Part shown: one piece after another, positions 8,630 to 17,834 of the stretch | Layout of the letters: each line of letters opens with the position of its first letter | Position numbering within the stretch: the stretch's first letter is position 1 | Source: Methanosphaera sp. | GTDB lineage: Archaea > Methanobacteriota > Methanobacteria > Methanobacteriales > Methanobacteriaceae | Direction of reading: 5' to 3' | Length of the DNA: 64,000 nucleotides | NCBI GenBank assembly: GCA_017430835.1 | Contig: JAFRMD010000082.1 | Location: 21,571 to 85,570, forward strand | Notes under the pieces: generated by a model | What the model was told of the DNA's origin: nothing | The model's database searches: none | The model's input: the letters and a program-made list of their open reading frames with translations, nothing else | Translations under genes and position numbers: made by a program

Positions 8630-9172
8630 TCAAAGTAATTCAAAGTAATCCTCAAGAAAATCAATTTCACCGAGAGGATAAACAACTTCTTTCTTCATTA
8701 TCTTAACAATAATATCTGCAATTTCACAGGCATCACAGCTACTTGTATCAATCTCCTGAACATCTTCGCCATAAGTATCATAACTTTCAGAAGTACAAAC
8801 ACCAAGAATTTCGGCAGAAACATTCTCATTAACCTTTTCTTGTTTCCAATGTCTAGTGTTTAATCTGTCTTCAAGTATGTCTGGTCTGCATCTAAGAACA
8901 ATAACCAAATCTGCATTAGGATAATCCTGTGCAAGATGACCCTCAAAAATGATATCTTTGTCAACATTATCTTTTTTAATAGAATCAACAATTGGAATCA
9001 TTTTCTCGGTGTCAACAATTTTATACCCTCTTTTTTCATCAGTACCACGATTTAAATCATAATCATCAAGTAAAGAATTAATACTAATAAACATGGCATC
9101 AATTTTACTTTTAAGAATATTGGTAACCGTAGTTTTACCAGTCCCTGGAGTTCCAGTAATAACAATCATCAT
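8630..9172 (-). CDS. AK6/Fap7-type putative adenylate kinase
   Basis: This 180-aa NMP-kinase-fold protein opens with the Walker A motif VITGTPGTGKTTV. It has IIFEGHLAQDYPNADLVIVLRC, whose GHLA and RCRPD resemble AK6/hCINAP, and the lid-like LNTRHWKQEKVNENVSAEILGVCTSESY. Eukaryotic Fap7/AK6 works with uS11 in late small-subunit maturation; archaeal homologues are annotated as broad NMP kinases. Two consecutive ATGs are possible starts; GAGGA lies 10 bases before the first. The SpoIIM-family gene upstream ends only 16 bases away, so the two may be one transcript. Confidence 0.85.
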   Translation of the reverse strand: MMIVITGTPGTGKTTVTNILKSKIDAMFISINSLLDDYDLNRGTDEKRGYKIVDTEKMIPIVDSIKKDNVDKDIIFEGHLAQDYPNADLVIVLRCRPDILEDRLNTRHWKQEKVNENVSAEILGVCTSESYDTYGEDVQEIDTSSCDACEIADIIVKIMKKEVVYPLGEIDFLEDYFELL

Positions 9173-9188
9173 AAAATATCAATCCTCT

Positions 9189-9806
9189 TCACATCGTCAT
9201 ATTTAATATAATTGGAGTTACTCCAGCTTCAATAACAGCAGCAATAACAAGTAATACAAAAACGACCATGATTGTAAAAATTATGTCCTTGATGTATAAG
9301 GAAGAATTGGATAGTTCCTCTTTAAAATTATGTTTAAACAATGCCCGAATCAGTTTAACCTCAAACTTTGTAGCAATAAAAGCTCCAGATAAGGAAAGTA
9401 CCACAGCACTAAGTTCAAATATTCCATGAGGAACAATGCCTGCAACAAACTGTATTGGAGAAACCATAGTATAAGTAAATCCAATAATCAAACCATTCAA
9501 GACAATTGACATAATTGTAAATACTGAAAATAAAAAGCCAAACAAAATAATTACTAGATTTGCACGCATATTATTCTGGAACAAGAACCAAGCTTGAGCA
9601 GTAAAACCATCATTTAATGGTATCTGACTAATCATTTGTTTAAAAATTTCTAAAACGAAAGTTTTAATACTGGAACTGAAAACTACTCCAAGGATTGCTG
9701 AAAAAAGTAGAATAAATGCTGATACAATGATTAAGCTTTTGTTTCTTGAGAGATATTCCTTAAGATAATTTAAACTACAGACTTCCCTAAAAAATTCTAA
9801 AATAAT
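9189..9806 (-). CDS. SpoIIM-family (DUF95) membrane protein, apparent ATT start
   Basis: This is a membrane protein of about 205 aa with roughly five hydrophobic segments. It carries the DUF95/SpoIIM signature: NNMRANLVIILFGFLFSVFT, LNGLIIGF and GIVPHGIFELSAVVLSL. Bacterial SpoIIM functions in engulfment with SpoIID and SpoIIP; the archaeal role is unknown. The only conventional in-frame start is TTG at 9821, but that codon is part of the GGAGG ribosome-binding site (9815-9819) and cannot use it. In frame, eight bases after GGAGG, stands ATT (9804-9806), giving a start like MILEFFREV. I therefore place the start at 9806; see findings. Confidence 0.72.
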   Translation of the reverse strand: MILEFFREVCSLNYLKEYLSRNKSLIIVSAFILLFSAILGVVFSSSIKTFVLEIFKQMISQIPLNDGFTAQAWFLFQNNMRANLVIILFGFLFSVFTIMSIVLNGLIIGFTYTMVSPIQFVAGIVPHGIFELSAVVLSLSGAFIATKFEVKLIRALFKHNFKEELSNSSLYIKDIIFTIMVVFVLLVIAAVIEAGVTPIILNMTM

Positions 9807-9866
9807 GGTGAATACCTCCAAAATATTATTAAAATAAAAAAAAGATAGTTGGTAAAAGAGTTTTAT

Positions 9867-11063
9867 TTACATAGTTTTTAAAACTCTTCTAATTTCATTA
9901 GGATCTGATGATACTTGGGTAGGTTCCTCACATGCATCAATGGCAACATTAGGATCTTTAAGAACATGGCCTGTAACAATACAAACAACACGTTCACCCT
10001 TATCAATAGTACCATTTTCAACTAATTTTCTTAAACCTGCAATAGAAGCAGCGCTTGCTGGTTCAACACCAATACCTTCTGTTCTTGCAAGATATTTCTG
10101 TGCATCAAGAATTTCATCGTCAGTAACAGTATCTGCAGTACCGTTAGATTCTTTAATAGCACGCATTGCTTTAAGACTACTTACCGGAGCACCAATTCTG
10201 ATTGCAGTTGCAATAGTTTCAGGATTTTCGACAGGTGTAACTTCATCAGTACCCGCTTTAACAGCGTTTGCTATAGGAGCACTGTTAACCGCTTGAATAC
10301 CAGTCATCATAGGAGTATCTTTAATATAGCCTGCTTCCCTAAATTCAGTAATACCCTTCCAAATAGCAGAAATGTTACCAGCATTACCTACTGGTAAAAC
10401 AATTCTGTCAGGGGACTGCCAGCCAAGGTCATGAACAACTTCCATACCTATAGTTTTCTGACCTTCAAGACGGTAGGGGTTAATGGAGTTAAGTAAGTAT
10501 AACTCTCCATCGAGTGCAAGTTGGGTGATAGTTTCTAAGGCATCATCAAAGTTACCATCTACACCGAAAACTTTTGCCCCATGGAACATTGCCTGTGCAA
10601 GTTTACCAAGAGCCACTTTACCGGCAGGCAATAATACGGCACATTTAAGTCCGGCACGAGCAGCATAAGCAGATAATGAAGCAGAAGTATTACCAGTAGA
10701 AGCACATCCGACCATGTTTACTCCCAAGTCAACTGCTTTGGTTGTACCTACACTCATTCCTCTGTCCTTAAAACTTCCAGTAGGATTGGAACCTTCAACT
10801 TTAACATATAATTCTATGCCTAATTCTTCACCAATTTTTTCACATTTACAAAATGGTGTTCCACCTTCATCAAGGCTAATCCGGTTCTCAGGATTAACTG
10901 GAAGAAATTCCTTGTACTTCCATATGTTATCTCTTCTGTTTTCGAATGTTTCTTTTGAAATGCCATCAACTTCTGTAACAACTTCAAGAATTGATCCGCA
11001 TTCACAGGTATAAATTATTTCATCATCGTCGTATTCTCGTCCGCATGAAATACATCTTATCAT
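9867..11063 (-). CDS. thrC: Threonine synthase
   Basis: This 398-aa PLP enzyme converts O-phosphohomoserine to threonine. An N-terminal zinc-ribbon-like piece (CISCGREY and CECGS, residues 4-23) is followed by the fold-type II catalytic domain. The PLP lysine lies in GSNPTGSFKDRGMSVG, and the phosphate-binding glycine loop is in PVGNAGNISAIWKG. Length and the added zinc ribbon match the archaeal and plant-like class. GGAG precedes the ATG. It is followed by the SpoIIM-family gene after 45 bases. Confidence 0.95.
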   Translation of the reverse strand: MIRCISCGREYDDDEIIYTCECGSILEVVTEVDGISKETFENRRDNIWKYKEFLPVNPENRISLDEGGTPFCKCEKIGEELGIELYVKVEGSNPTGSFKDRGMSVGTTKAVDLGVNMVGCASTGNTSASLSAYAARAGLKCAVLLPAGKVALGKLAQAMFHGAKVFGVDGNFDDALETITQLALDGELYLLNSINPYRLEGQKTIGMEVVHDLGWQSPDRIVLPVGNAGNISAIWKGITEFREAGYIKDTPMMTGIQAVNSAPIANAVKAGTDEVTPVENPETIATAIRIGAPVSSLKAMRAIKESNGTADTVTDDEILDAQKYLARTEGIGVEPASAASIAGLRKLVENGTIDKGERVVCIVTGHVLKDPNVAIDACEEPTQVSSDPNEIRRVLKTM

Positions 11064-11592
11064 TTAGATTCTCCTAAAAAAATTATTTTCTCATATTGTA
11101 TATTCATAGTATCTAACAATATGCTTTATGTCATATATTTATATTTTTTATTAGTTAATTATTTTGTTATTTGTTAAAGTAAAATGTTTTGAAAAATAGC
11201 TTTATAGAAAAAGGATGGTTAATTTTAATGGTAACAATCAATAATAACTCAAGTGGTATCAAATAAGATGTGTGAAGTGATTATTATTGTAAATTGAGAA
11301 AAATATTGCTATTCTCGTAATTTAATCAAAAAATTAAATCCATCCCTTTTAATACTTTATTAACTATGGTTAATAAATATATCTTTTTTGTTAATTTAAT
11401 AAAATTTACTTTAAAAAATAGGTAGAAATAAAATTTAAATTATATTTATAACTTTAAAACAAAAATACTTAAATCATTGTTTAATAATTATGGACATGAA
11501 AATAATAGTTTATATTCTAGGTAAATTAAGATTAAATATTTATATTATATTAAATAGAATTTGAGAATAATTAAATAAAAGAGGTAAATACT
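11064..11592. other. Divergent intergenic region, no gene seen
   Basis: A 529-base very AT-rich region lies between divergent thrC and the TM2-like gene, so it must contain both promoters. Stretches such as ATATTTATATTATATT near 11536-11551 could serve as a TATA element for the plus-strand gene. A 12-codon frame beginning near 11229 is too short to support. No RNA gene is apparent. Confidence 0.45.
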
Positions 11593-11823
11593 ATGGCAAG
11601 CCCCATTCTTGCAGCAATATTGTCCTTAATCATACCGGGTTTAGGTCAATTTTATGCTGGTTCATTTATGAGAGCTATATTTTTTTTCATATTCGCGATA
11701 GTATGTTTAATCGTAGTTGGTATGATATTCACTGATTGGATATTTTATATAATAAATATTTTCATCTCGTTATATATCGCTTATGATGCATACAAATTCG
11801 CACAAATAAATAATTATCATTAG
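11593..11823 (+). CDS. TM2-like small membrane protein
   Basis: This 76-aa protein is almost wholly hydrophobic, with two or three membrane segments. It has the TM2-domain hallmark LIIPGLGQFYAGSFMRAI near residue 12, where a glycine-rich turn precedes the first full membrane helix, and ends with YIAYDAYKFAQINNYH, also typical. The function of such proteins is unknown. GAGGT lies 8 bases before the ATG. The gene stands alone between long AT-rich gaps, so it is probably monocistronic. Confidence 0.75.
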   Translation: MASPILAAILSLIIPGLGQFYAGSFMRAIFFFIFAIVCLIVVGMIFTDWIFYIINIFISLYIAYDAYKFAQINNYH

Positions 11824-12222
11824 ACCTTTCTTTTTTTGTAAATTTTTTAAATTATTTATTTTGATTTTTTTTGATGTGCTATGTGGCACTTTTAGAAAAA
11901 TGAATAAAAGCGTTCTCACACTTTTTGTTTAGTTAATTTCTTTTCAGAGATATATGTAATTAGTTACTATTATTTTAATTAAACGATTACATTAATAACC
12001 TTTTAAATTCTTTTCATTGTTTTATCTTTGATAATATAACTGTCATCAATAATCTTATTAAGAATAAATCAATTAGAATGAAGATATATTGAGTAATATT
12101 TAATAAAATTCTAAAAAATTATATTATTTATAAAGTATGTATCTTACTATTATACAAGTGAGAATCTAGTATTAATTTTTTGAATCTAATATTTATTTTT
12201 AAGAAAAATGGGTGTTAACATT
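11824..12222. other. Intergenic region, no gene seen
   Basis: This AT-rich gap of about 400 bases separates the TM2-like gene from the BCCT transporter gene. A T-run soon after 11826 could terminate the first gene. The rest should hold the BCCT promoter. I find no RNA gene, repeat array or credible ORF. Confidence 0.45.
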
Positions 12223-13794
12223 ATGAAATTAAAAAATAACAGTAGGCCTGTTCTTTGGATGGCATTAATACCTTTTATTTTTATAATGCTTTTAGCTATT
12301 CTATTGCCTGATGCTTTCAGAGAATTTACTACTTTTGTTAGAGATATTTTAGGATTACTCTTTGGATGGTTTTATTTAATTGTAGTCTTTTTATGTGTAG
12401 TAATTAGTATAGTTGTAATATTCCATCCCATGGGTAAAATACGCTTGGGAGATCCTCATTCAAAACCAGAATATTCCACATTTTCCTGGATTGCTATGCT
12501 TTTCTCTGCAGGTATGGGAATAGGATTAGTATTTTATGGGGCAGCTGAACCATTGTCACATTTTGCTGTCAATGCTCCCGAAGCAACTATTTATACACAA
12601 CAAGCCATGCTTGATGCTTTGAAATACTCTTTTTTCCATTATGGTATTTCTGCATGGTCGGTTTATGGTATGGTAGCACTTGCTATCGCATACTTCAAAT
12701 ACAGAAAAAAAGAATTACCTAATATTTCATCGACATTAAAACCAATATTTGGTAAATATACGAATGGAATAATCGGTAATGTAGTTGATGCACTTACTAT
12801 ATTTGCAACAGTTGTAGGTGTTGCAACTTCATTAGGTTTAGGTGCAGTTCAAATAAATGGTGGATTGCACTACTTATTTGGTATAATACAATCAATTAAT
12901 GTTCAACTAATAATTATTGCTATTGCAACAGTATTATTCTTAACATCTGCAATGACTGGAATTAATAAGGGTGTTAAAATCTTATCGGATACGAATATTG
13001 TTCTTGCAGTACTTCTAATGTTGGTTGCTATAGCTATTGGACCTTCATTAAATATGGCAAATTTCTTCACGGAAAGTTTAGGGGCATATATAAATGATTT
13101 TATTAGAATGAGTTTTAGAACTGCAGCTTCCGGTACTTTAACTCAACAGAATTGGGTTCAAAGTTGGACAATATTCTATTGGGCTTGGTGGATTTCATGG
13201 TCACCATTTGTAGGAGTTTTCATAGCCAATATATCAAAGGGTAGAACAATAAGGGAATTTTTGGCTTATATCTTGGTGGTTCCATCTGTATTCTCATTCA
13301 TATGGTTTTCAGTCTTTGGAACATTGGCAATGAATTTGGCAACACCTGGTAATCCAGTCATAAACTTATCCATAGATCAAATGTTATTTGGAGTCTTTAG
13401 TCAATATCCATTTTCATTGGTATTGTCTGTAATTGCGATTATATTGGTATTCATCTACTTTATTACGTCAGCGGATTCTGCAACAGTGGTATTGGCTATG
13501 TTGTCAGAGAATGGTAGTGAAAAAACTTCCAATAAAATTAAATTAATTTGGGGTATAGTATTGGCTAGTATTGCAAGTATACTTCTAATTAATGGTGGAC
13601 TTGGTTCATTACAGAATATATTGATTATCACGGCATTTCCGTTTTCAATACTGTTGTTCTTAATTGTTGTTTCGGTTTTCAAAGAAATAATATATGAAAA
13701 AGATGAAATGGGATTGTCTGTAAAACCTGAAAGACATCCAACAGTAGAGAAACCGTTCAAATCATACGAAAATGATGAAGAAGAAGAAAATTAG
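12223..13794 (+). CDS. BCCT-family betaine/choline/carnitine transporter
   Basis: This 523-aa secondary transporter has about 12 membrane helices. It carries BCCT signatures: GMGIGLVFYGAAEPLSHF (helix 3 Gly-rich stretch), the aromatic substrate box WTIFYWAWWISWSPFVGVFIANISKGRTIREF, and TSADSATVVLAML. The family takes up trimethylammonium compounds with Na+ or H+, often as osmoprotectants; the exact substrate is not decidable here. The C-terminal tail is short and acidic. An ATG at 12208 overlaps the GGGTG ribosome-binding site, so the ATG at 12223 is preferred. Such transporters are common in gut bacteria, making lateral acquisition plausible. Confidence 0.92.
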   Translation: MKLKNNSRPVLWMALIPFIFIMLLAILLPDAFREFTTFVRDILGLLFGWFYLIVVFLCVVISIVVIFHPMGKIRLGDPHSKPEYSTFSWIAMLFSAGMGIGLVFYGAAEPLSHFAVNAPEATIYTQQAMLDALKYSFFHYGISAWSVYGMVALAIAYFKYRKKELPNISSTLKPIFGKYTNGIIGNVVDALTIFATVVGVATSLGLGAVQINGGLHYLFGIIQSINVQLIIIAIATVLFLTSAMTGINKGVKILSDTNIVLAVLLMLVAIAIGPSLNMANFFTESLGAYINDFIRMSFRTAASGTLTQQNWVQSWTIFYWAWWISWSPFVGVFIANISKGRTIREFLAYILVVPSVFSFIWFSVFGTLAMNLATPGNPVINLSIDQMLFGVFSQYPFSLVLSVIAIILVFIYFITSADSATVVLAMLSENGSEKTSNKIKLIWGIVLASIASILLINGGLGSLQNILIITAFPFSILLFLIVVSVFKEIIYEKDEMGLSVKPERHPTVEKPFKSYENDEEEEN

Positions 13795-13877
13795 ATTAAC
13801 GGATTTTAATATATTTTTTCGTAACTGTTGGAATATTATAACCCATTTTTTAATTTATTTTTTTGATTCAAAACGAG

Positions 13878-14465
13878 TTAGCCGTGTCCTCCTCCCATGA
13901 GGTAACTTATTATAACGATTAATACTCCTACTCCAATGATTTCTATTGCTGTTTTTGACATACTTTCTTTTGCAATTTTTCCTAAGTAACATCCCAGGAT
14001 TATTAGCATTGTGAAGCTCACTATTAATGTTGCCGTTATTGCCGTGAATATGTCTGTAAATATGAAGAAGGGGATTGATGGTATGAATGAACCTAGAAAA
14101 CTAGCTGATCCGTGTGTGAGCATACTCATAAATACTCTGTATTTAGCTTGTTCATGGATAACTGTGTCGTCAAGTTTTCTTTCTTTTAGCAGCATAGTGT
14201 TTTCCAGTTCTCTTATGGTTTTTCCTTCCTCTGCGTGTTCACCAACATACGATCCAAAACCATTTGATAATGCTATTGCTATTCCACCACTTAAACCTGT
14301 TAATCCTACAGCCATGGTGTTAACATTTCCACCAGTACTAATTCCCATTATGGCTGCTGTCAAGGATATACTTAGTACTGTTAATATACCATCTAATGAA
14401 CCAAGAGCAACGTATCTGCTCAGTTCTACATAATCTCTGATTACTTGTCTTAAGGTTATCTTCAT
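13878..14465 (-). CDS. VIT1/CCC1-family transporter
   Basis: This 195-aa membrane protein belongs to the Fe2+/Mn2+ vacuolar-transporter family. It opens with RYVALGSLDGILTVLSISLTAAIMG, the first conserved helix with the metal-pathway Asp. It then has GLTGLSGGIAIALSNGFGSYVGEHAEE, a cytoplasmic charged helix (residues about 80-110), and two C-terminal hydrophobic segments ending MGGGHG. Metal transport (iron or manganese) is family knowledge; direction and metal are inference. It begins 25 bases downstream of HMG-CoA reductase on the same strand, so the two may be co-transcribed. Confidence 0.85.
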   Translation of the reverse strand: MKITLRQVIRDYVELSRYVALGSLDGILTVLSISLTAAIMGISTGGNVNTMAVGLTGLSGGIAIALSNGFGSYVGEHAEEGKTIRELENTMLLKERKLDDTVIHEQAKYRVFMSMLTHGSASFLGSFIPSIPFFIFTDIFTAITATLIVSFTMLIILGCYLGKIAKESMSKTAIEIIGVGVLIVIISYLMGGGHG

Positions 14466-14490
14466 GAATAATCTATCTCTTTAAATTAGG

Positions 14491-15699
14491 TTAACGTCCC
14501 AGTTCTTGATGTGCACGTGCAAGGTGTCCTGCTGCTAAAGCACTTATTAATGATAATTCTCCAGCCAGTACTGCTGATGCTATTATTGATGCAAAGTCCA
14601 ATACTTTATCTGATCCTTTAACATCCATTATGTTCAATGATTCTGTTGCAGTTTCCAGTCTTGTACCACCACCAACTGTTGCTACTGGCAAATCAGGAAG
14701 TGTTACACTAAAGTATAAGTCTCCTTCTTCACATTCAGCTGTTGTTATTCCAAGACTACCTTCCACTACGTGTGCAGGATCTTGTCCACATGCAAGGAAT
14801 ATTGCAGCCACAATATTTGCAAAGTGTGCATTATATCCATAGCTTCCAGCTATTGCAGAACCAACAAGGTTTTTGGCCTGGTTTACTTCTACTATTGCTT
14901 CAGGTGTTGTTTTAAGGGTTTTTTCAACTATTTCTCTTGGAATGTTTACTTCTGCTATTACACTTTTTCCTCTTCCTTCAATAAGGTTTAATGCTGATGG
15001 TTTTTTATCTACACAGAAGTTTGAACTTAATGCAATGGTGTGAATATTTTCATTCTGGGATTCTATGTAGTTTATTGCTTCTTGGGTTGCAATAGTTACC
15101 ATGTTCATGCCCATACTGTCTCCTGTTTCATAGACAAATCTTGGGTAAATGTGTCTTCCAACAGTGGCTATTGGATCTATTTTAAGCAGTTTTCCGTGAC
15201 GTGTAGTGCTTTCTGCTACTTTTTTAATCTCTTCAAAGTTTTCTTCTATCCAATTTTTTAGTTTGCCTGCTTCATGAACGTTCCTGGTTTTTATTACTGG
15301 AGCTCTTGTCATTTGATTATGTAATATTGACACTGAACATCCACCAGATTTTCTTATTACTGAACATCCCCTATTTGTACTGGCCAGTAATGCTCCTTCT
15401 GTTGTTGCCATTGGAACGTATGTTTCTATTTGTGTTTTATCTTCCTTGTTAATAGTTACAGGTCCAACTACTCCTACTGGAACTTGTATTGTTCCTATCT
15501 GGTTTTCAATATTTTTCTTTGCTGTTTCTGTCATGTCTATGGAGTAGTTTCCTATGTGTTCAAGAGTGGTGTTGCTTTTTTCTTCAATGTATTGTCTTCT
15601 TATATCTGTAGCTTCATTAGCATTTTCTGTAAATTTTTCTATTGCATGAAGTTTTATTTCACCAGAATCTAGTTTTTCAATTATTTCTTCCGTATTCAT
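14491..15699 (-). CDS. hmgA: 3-hydroxy-3-methylglutaryl-CoA reductase
   Basis: This 402-aa class I HMG-CoA reductase makes mevalonate, the precursor of archaeal isoprenoid lipids. The catalytic set is visible: the Glu in MATTEGALLASTNRG, the NADPH-binding DSMGMNMVTIATQEA, the Lys in SNFCVDKKPSALN, the Asp in GQDPAHVVEGS, and the His near the C-terminus in LAAGHLARAHQEL. Length fits archaeal enzymes lacking the membrane domain. GAGG lies upstream of the ATG. A divalent-metal transporter-like gene follows closely. Confidence 0.97.
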   Translation of the reverse strand: MNTEEIIEKLDSGEIKLHAIEKFTENANEATDIRRQYIEEKSNTTLEHIGNYSIDMTETAKKNIENQIGTIQVPVGVVGPVTINKEDKTQIETYVPMATTEGALLASTNRGCSVIRKSGGCSVSILHNQMTRAPVIKTRNVHEAGKLKNWIEENFEEIKKVAESTTRHGKLLKIDPIATVGRHIYPRFVYETGDSMGMNMVTIATQEAINYIESQNENIHTIALSSNFCVDKKPSALNLIEGRGKSVIAEVNIPREIVEKTLKTTPEAIVEVNQAKNLVGSAIAGSYGYNAHFANIVAAIFLACGQDPAHVVEGSLGITTAECEEGDLYFSVTLPDLPVATVGGGTRLETATESLNIMDVKGSDKVLDFASIIASAVLAGELSLISALAAGHLARAHQELGR

Positions 15700-15872
15700 T
15701 TTTAACGCATCCTCTATTTATTATATTATTATATTAGTTAAATTATTATTTTTTTGGATAATCAGATATTTTAGATTAAAATAAGTAGAAAATTTTTTTT
15801 ATTGATAGTTGTTGTATTTTTCATCATTAAAAAAAGAAGGAAAAGGATTTTAAGTCAAGTGTTTGATATTGC

Positions 15873-16730
15873 TTATTCTTTGATAAATTTAACAATGTCA
15901 CTTGGTTTGTCAGCTACTTTAACTCCAAGTTGTGCCAGAATTTCTTTTTTATGTTGGGCTGTTCCATCAGTTCCTTCAATAATTGCTCCAGCATGACCCA
16001 TACGTTTACCGAGTGGTGCAGATACTCCTGCAATAAATGAAATCACTGGTTTTGTTAAGTTTTCTTTAGCATATTCTGCTGCTTTTATTTCAGCAATTCC
16101 ACCAATTTCACCAAGAAGTACGATATATTCTGTTTCAGGGTCTTCTTCAAATAACTTTAAAGCTTCAATGAAATCCATACCTGTAACTGGGTCTCCTCCT
16201 ACTCCAAGACAAGTACTTTGACCAAATCCTGCATCTGTTATTTCACTAGCAACTTCATAAGTTAAAGTTCCACTTCTTGAAACCAGACCGACATTTCCCT
16301 TGTTAAATATGTTTGTTGGCATAATACCTAATTTACCAACACCAGGTGTAATGATACCCGGAGTGTTTGGACCAATAACTGTAGTATCATGTTGTTGAGC
16401 ATACTTAACAATTTCCATTGTATCATGTATAGGTATGTGTTCAGTAATAATTATAACAGTATCCACTTCATTAATTGCTTCAAATGCCGCATCTTTTACA
16501 AATGGTGCAGGGATAAATATGATACTTGCATTAATGTCTGGGTGGTATTTTTTAATTTCCTCAATAGAGTTATATACAGGTACTCCTTCCACTTCTTCTC
16601 CTGCTTTACCAGGACTTGTACCGGCTACTATGTTTGTTCCATATTTAATCATTTCTTTTGTATGGAATCTACCTTGTTTTCCAGTTATTCCTTGTACAAT
16701 TGCTTTTGTATCTTTATCTAGAATAATCAC
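15873..16730 (-). CDS. sucD: Succinyl-CoA synthetase subunit alpha
   Basis: This 285-aa ADP/GDP-forming ligase subunit works in the partial reductive citric-acid pathway of methanogens. It shows the CoA-binding Rossmann start IVQGITGKQGRFHTKEMIKYG, GTSPGKAGEEVEGVPVYNS, the ligase strand VIGPNTPGIITPGVGKLGIMP, and the phosphohistidine loop GKRMGHAGAIIEG. The start codon is GTG (16730), nine bases after GGAG. The beta subunit is not in this window. Confidence 0.96.
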   Translation of the reverse strand: MIILDKDTKAIVQGITGKQGRFHTKEMIKYGTNIVAGTSPGKAGEEVEGVPVYNSIEEIKKYHPDINASIIFIPAPFVKDAAFEAINEVDTVIIITEHIPIHDTMEIVKYAQQHDTTVIGPNTPGIITPGVGKLGIMPTNIFNKGNVGLVSRSGTLTYEVASEITDAGFGQSTCLGVGGDPVTGMDFIEALKLFEEDPETEYIVLLGEIGGIAEIKAAEYAKENLTKPVISFIAGVSAPLGKRMGHAGAIIEGTDGTAQHKKEILAQLGVKVADKPSDIVKFIKE

Positions 16731-17004
16731 TTATTATATCTCCTATTCGATGATTTTAGTCAATAAATTCATTGTTTATTATATTCTATTAAATATTTCA
16801 TTATAGTCTTGACAAACAATTTATACTATTATAATGGTTTGTCATTAATATTATAAAAAGTTATTTTTTTGTAATTGTAAAAAAAGGCTTAAAACAGGAT
16901 ATTTCATTAAAATATTTTATATTCTTAAATTATTATTTCTAAAATTTTTTCAATTTCTTTGAAAAAGATAATTAAAGTGGTTAAATATGTTTTATAACTC
17001 ATAT

Positions 17005-17733
17005 TTATCTTAAAATCCTTGTTCTATATGAGAATGCTTCAGCCAAATCTATTAAATTACCATTCATAATAGCAGTTACAGAAAATATGACACTGCCTGG
17101 AATAACGTTTGCAGGAGTAGCCCTTCTAACAAGGTACGTGTTTTTATTTCCCAGAATTGCACCAATCATTGCTCCAGCAACAACACCCACTTGCTCAACA
17201 TTACTTACACTACAAACCACAACAGGATCATCGGTCTGGCTTGAAACATAACCTACGCCCGGAATATGTGTAATTCCATTAACAACACTACTTTTAACAC
17301 TTTCAACGGATTTCATTCCACGGGCTGCTTGTACTGCAGATTCAGCAACCTTTGAAACAAAATATTCGCCACAATAAGTGTCAAAACTTATTACAATTCC
17401 GTCAGGTAAAAAATTAGGATTTAAATCAATCTCTGCATAGGAAATACCTTCACCAGCATCCTCTTTTCTAAGACTAACTCCATTCAAATCATCAAAACCA
17501 AGAGCATTATCTTTTAAAATTTCAAAAATACATTTATTAACAAGTTCTAACTTAGAATCATTATCAATAACAGCAGTAACAACTAAATCATCACCCGTAA
17601 TATTACTAAGTAATGCATGGCTGGCTCCAGCTTTCTTAACCTTCATTAAATCAGATTCAACACCTTCAATAACTTCTTTATTACAAAAGATATCATTATC
17701 TGATATATCAATTCCATGACAAAGCATTTTCAT
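17005..17733 (-). CDS. Conserved protein of unknown function
   Basis: I do not recognise this 242-aa protein. It looks soluble and acidic in its first half (residues 1-110). The second half is Gly/Ala/Val-rich with conserved-looking motifs: FDTYCGEYFVSKVAESAVQAARGM, THIPGVGYVSSQTDDPVVVCS, GVVAGAMIGAILGNKNTYLVRRATPANVIPGSV. That composition suggests a globular enzyme-like or binding domain rather than a membrane protein. The ATG is preceded by GGAAG. It stands alone and divergent from aroD. It may be a lineage-restricted methanogen family. Confidence 0.6.
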   Translation of the reverse strand: MKMLCHGIDISDNDIFCNKEVIEGVESDLMKVKKAGASHALLSNITGDDLVVTAVIDNDSKLELVNKCIFEILKDNALGFDDLNGVSLRKEDAGEGISYAEIDLNPNFLPDGIVISFDTYCGEYFVSKVAESAVQAARGMKSVESVKSSVVNGITHIPGVGYVSSQTDDPVVVCSVSNVEQVGVVAGAMIGAILGNKNTYLVRRATPANVIPGSVIFSVTAIMNGNLIDLAEAFSYRTRILR

Positions 17734-17834
17734 AAATAAAACTTCCTAAACTAATATTTCAATTTATTAATTTAAAAAACTTATTAATTAAATAAATTTT
17801 TTAGATTTAAAAAACATAAATCAATAATAATATA

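Noticed and set aside
8601..8705. 34-codon plus-strand ORF with a G-rich stretch before its ATG
   Set aside because: It runs into the antisense of the AK6-like kinase and has no family resemblance; likely chance.
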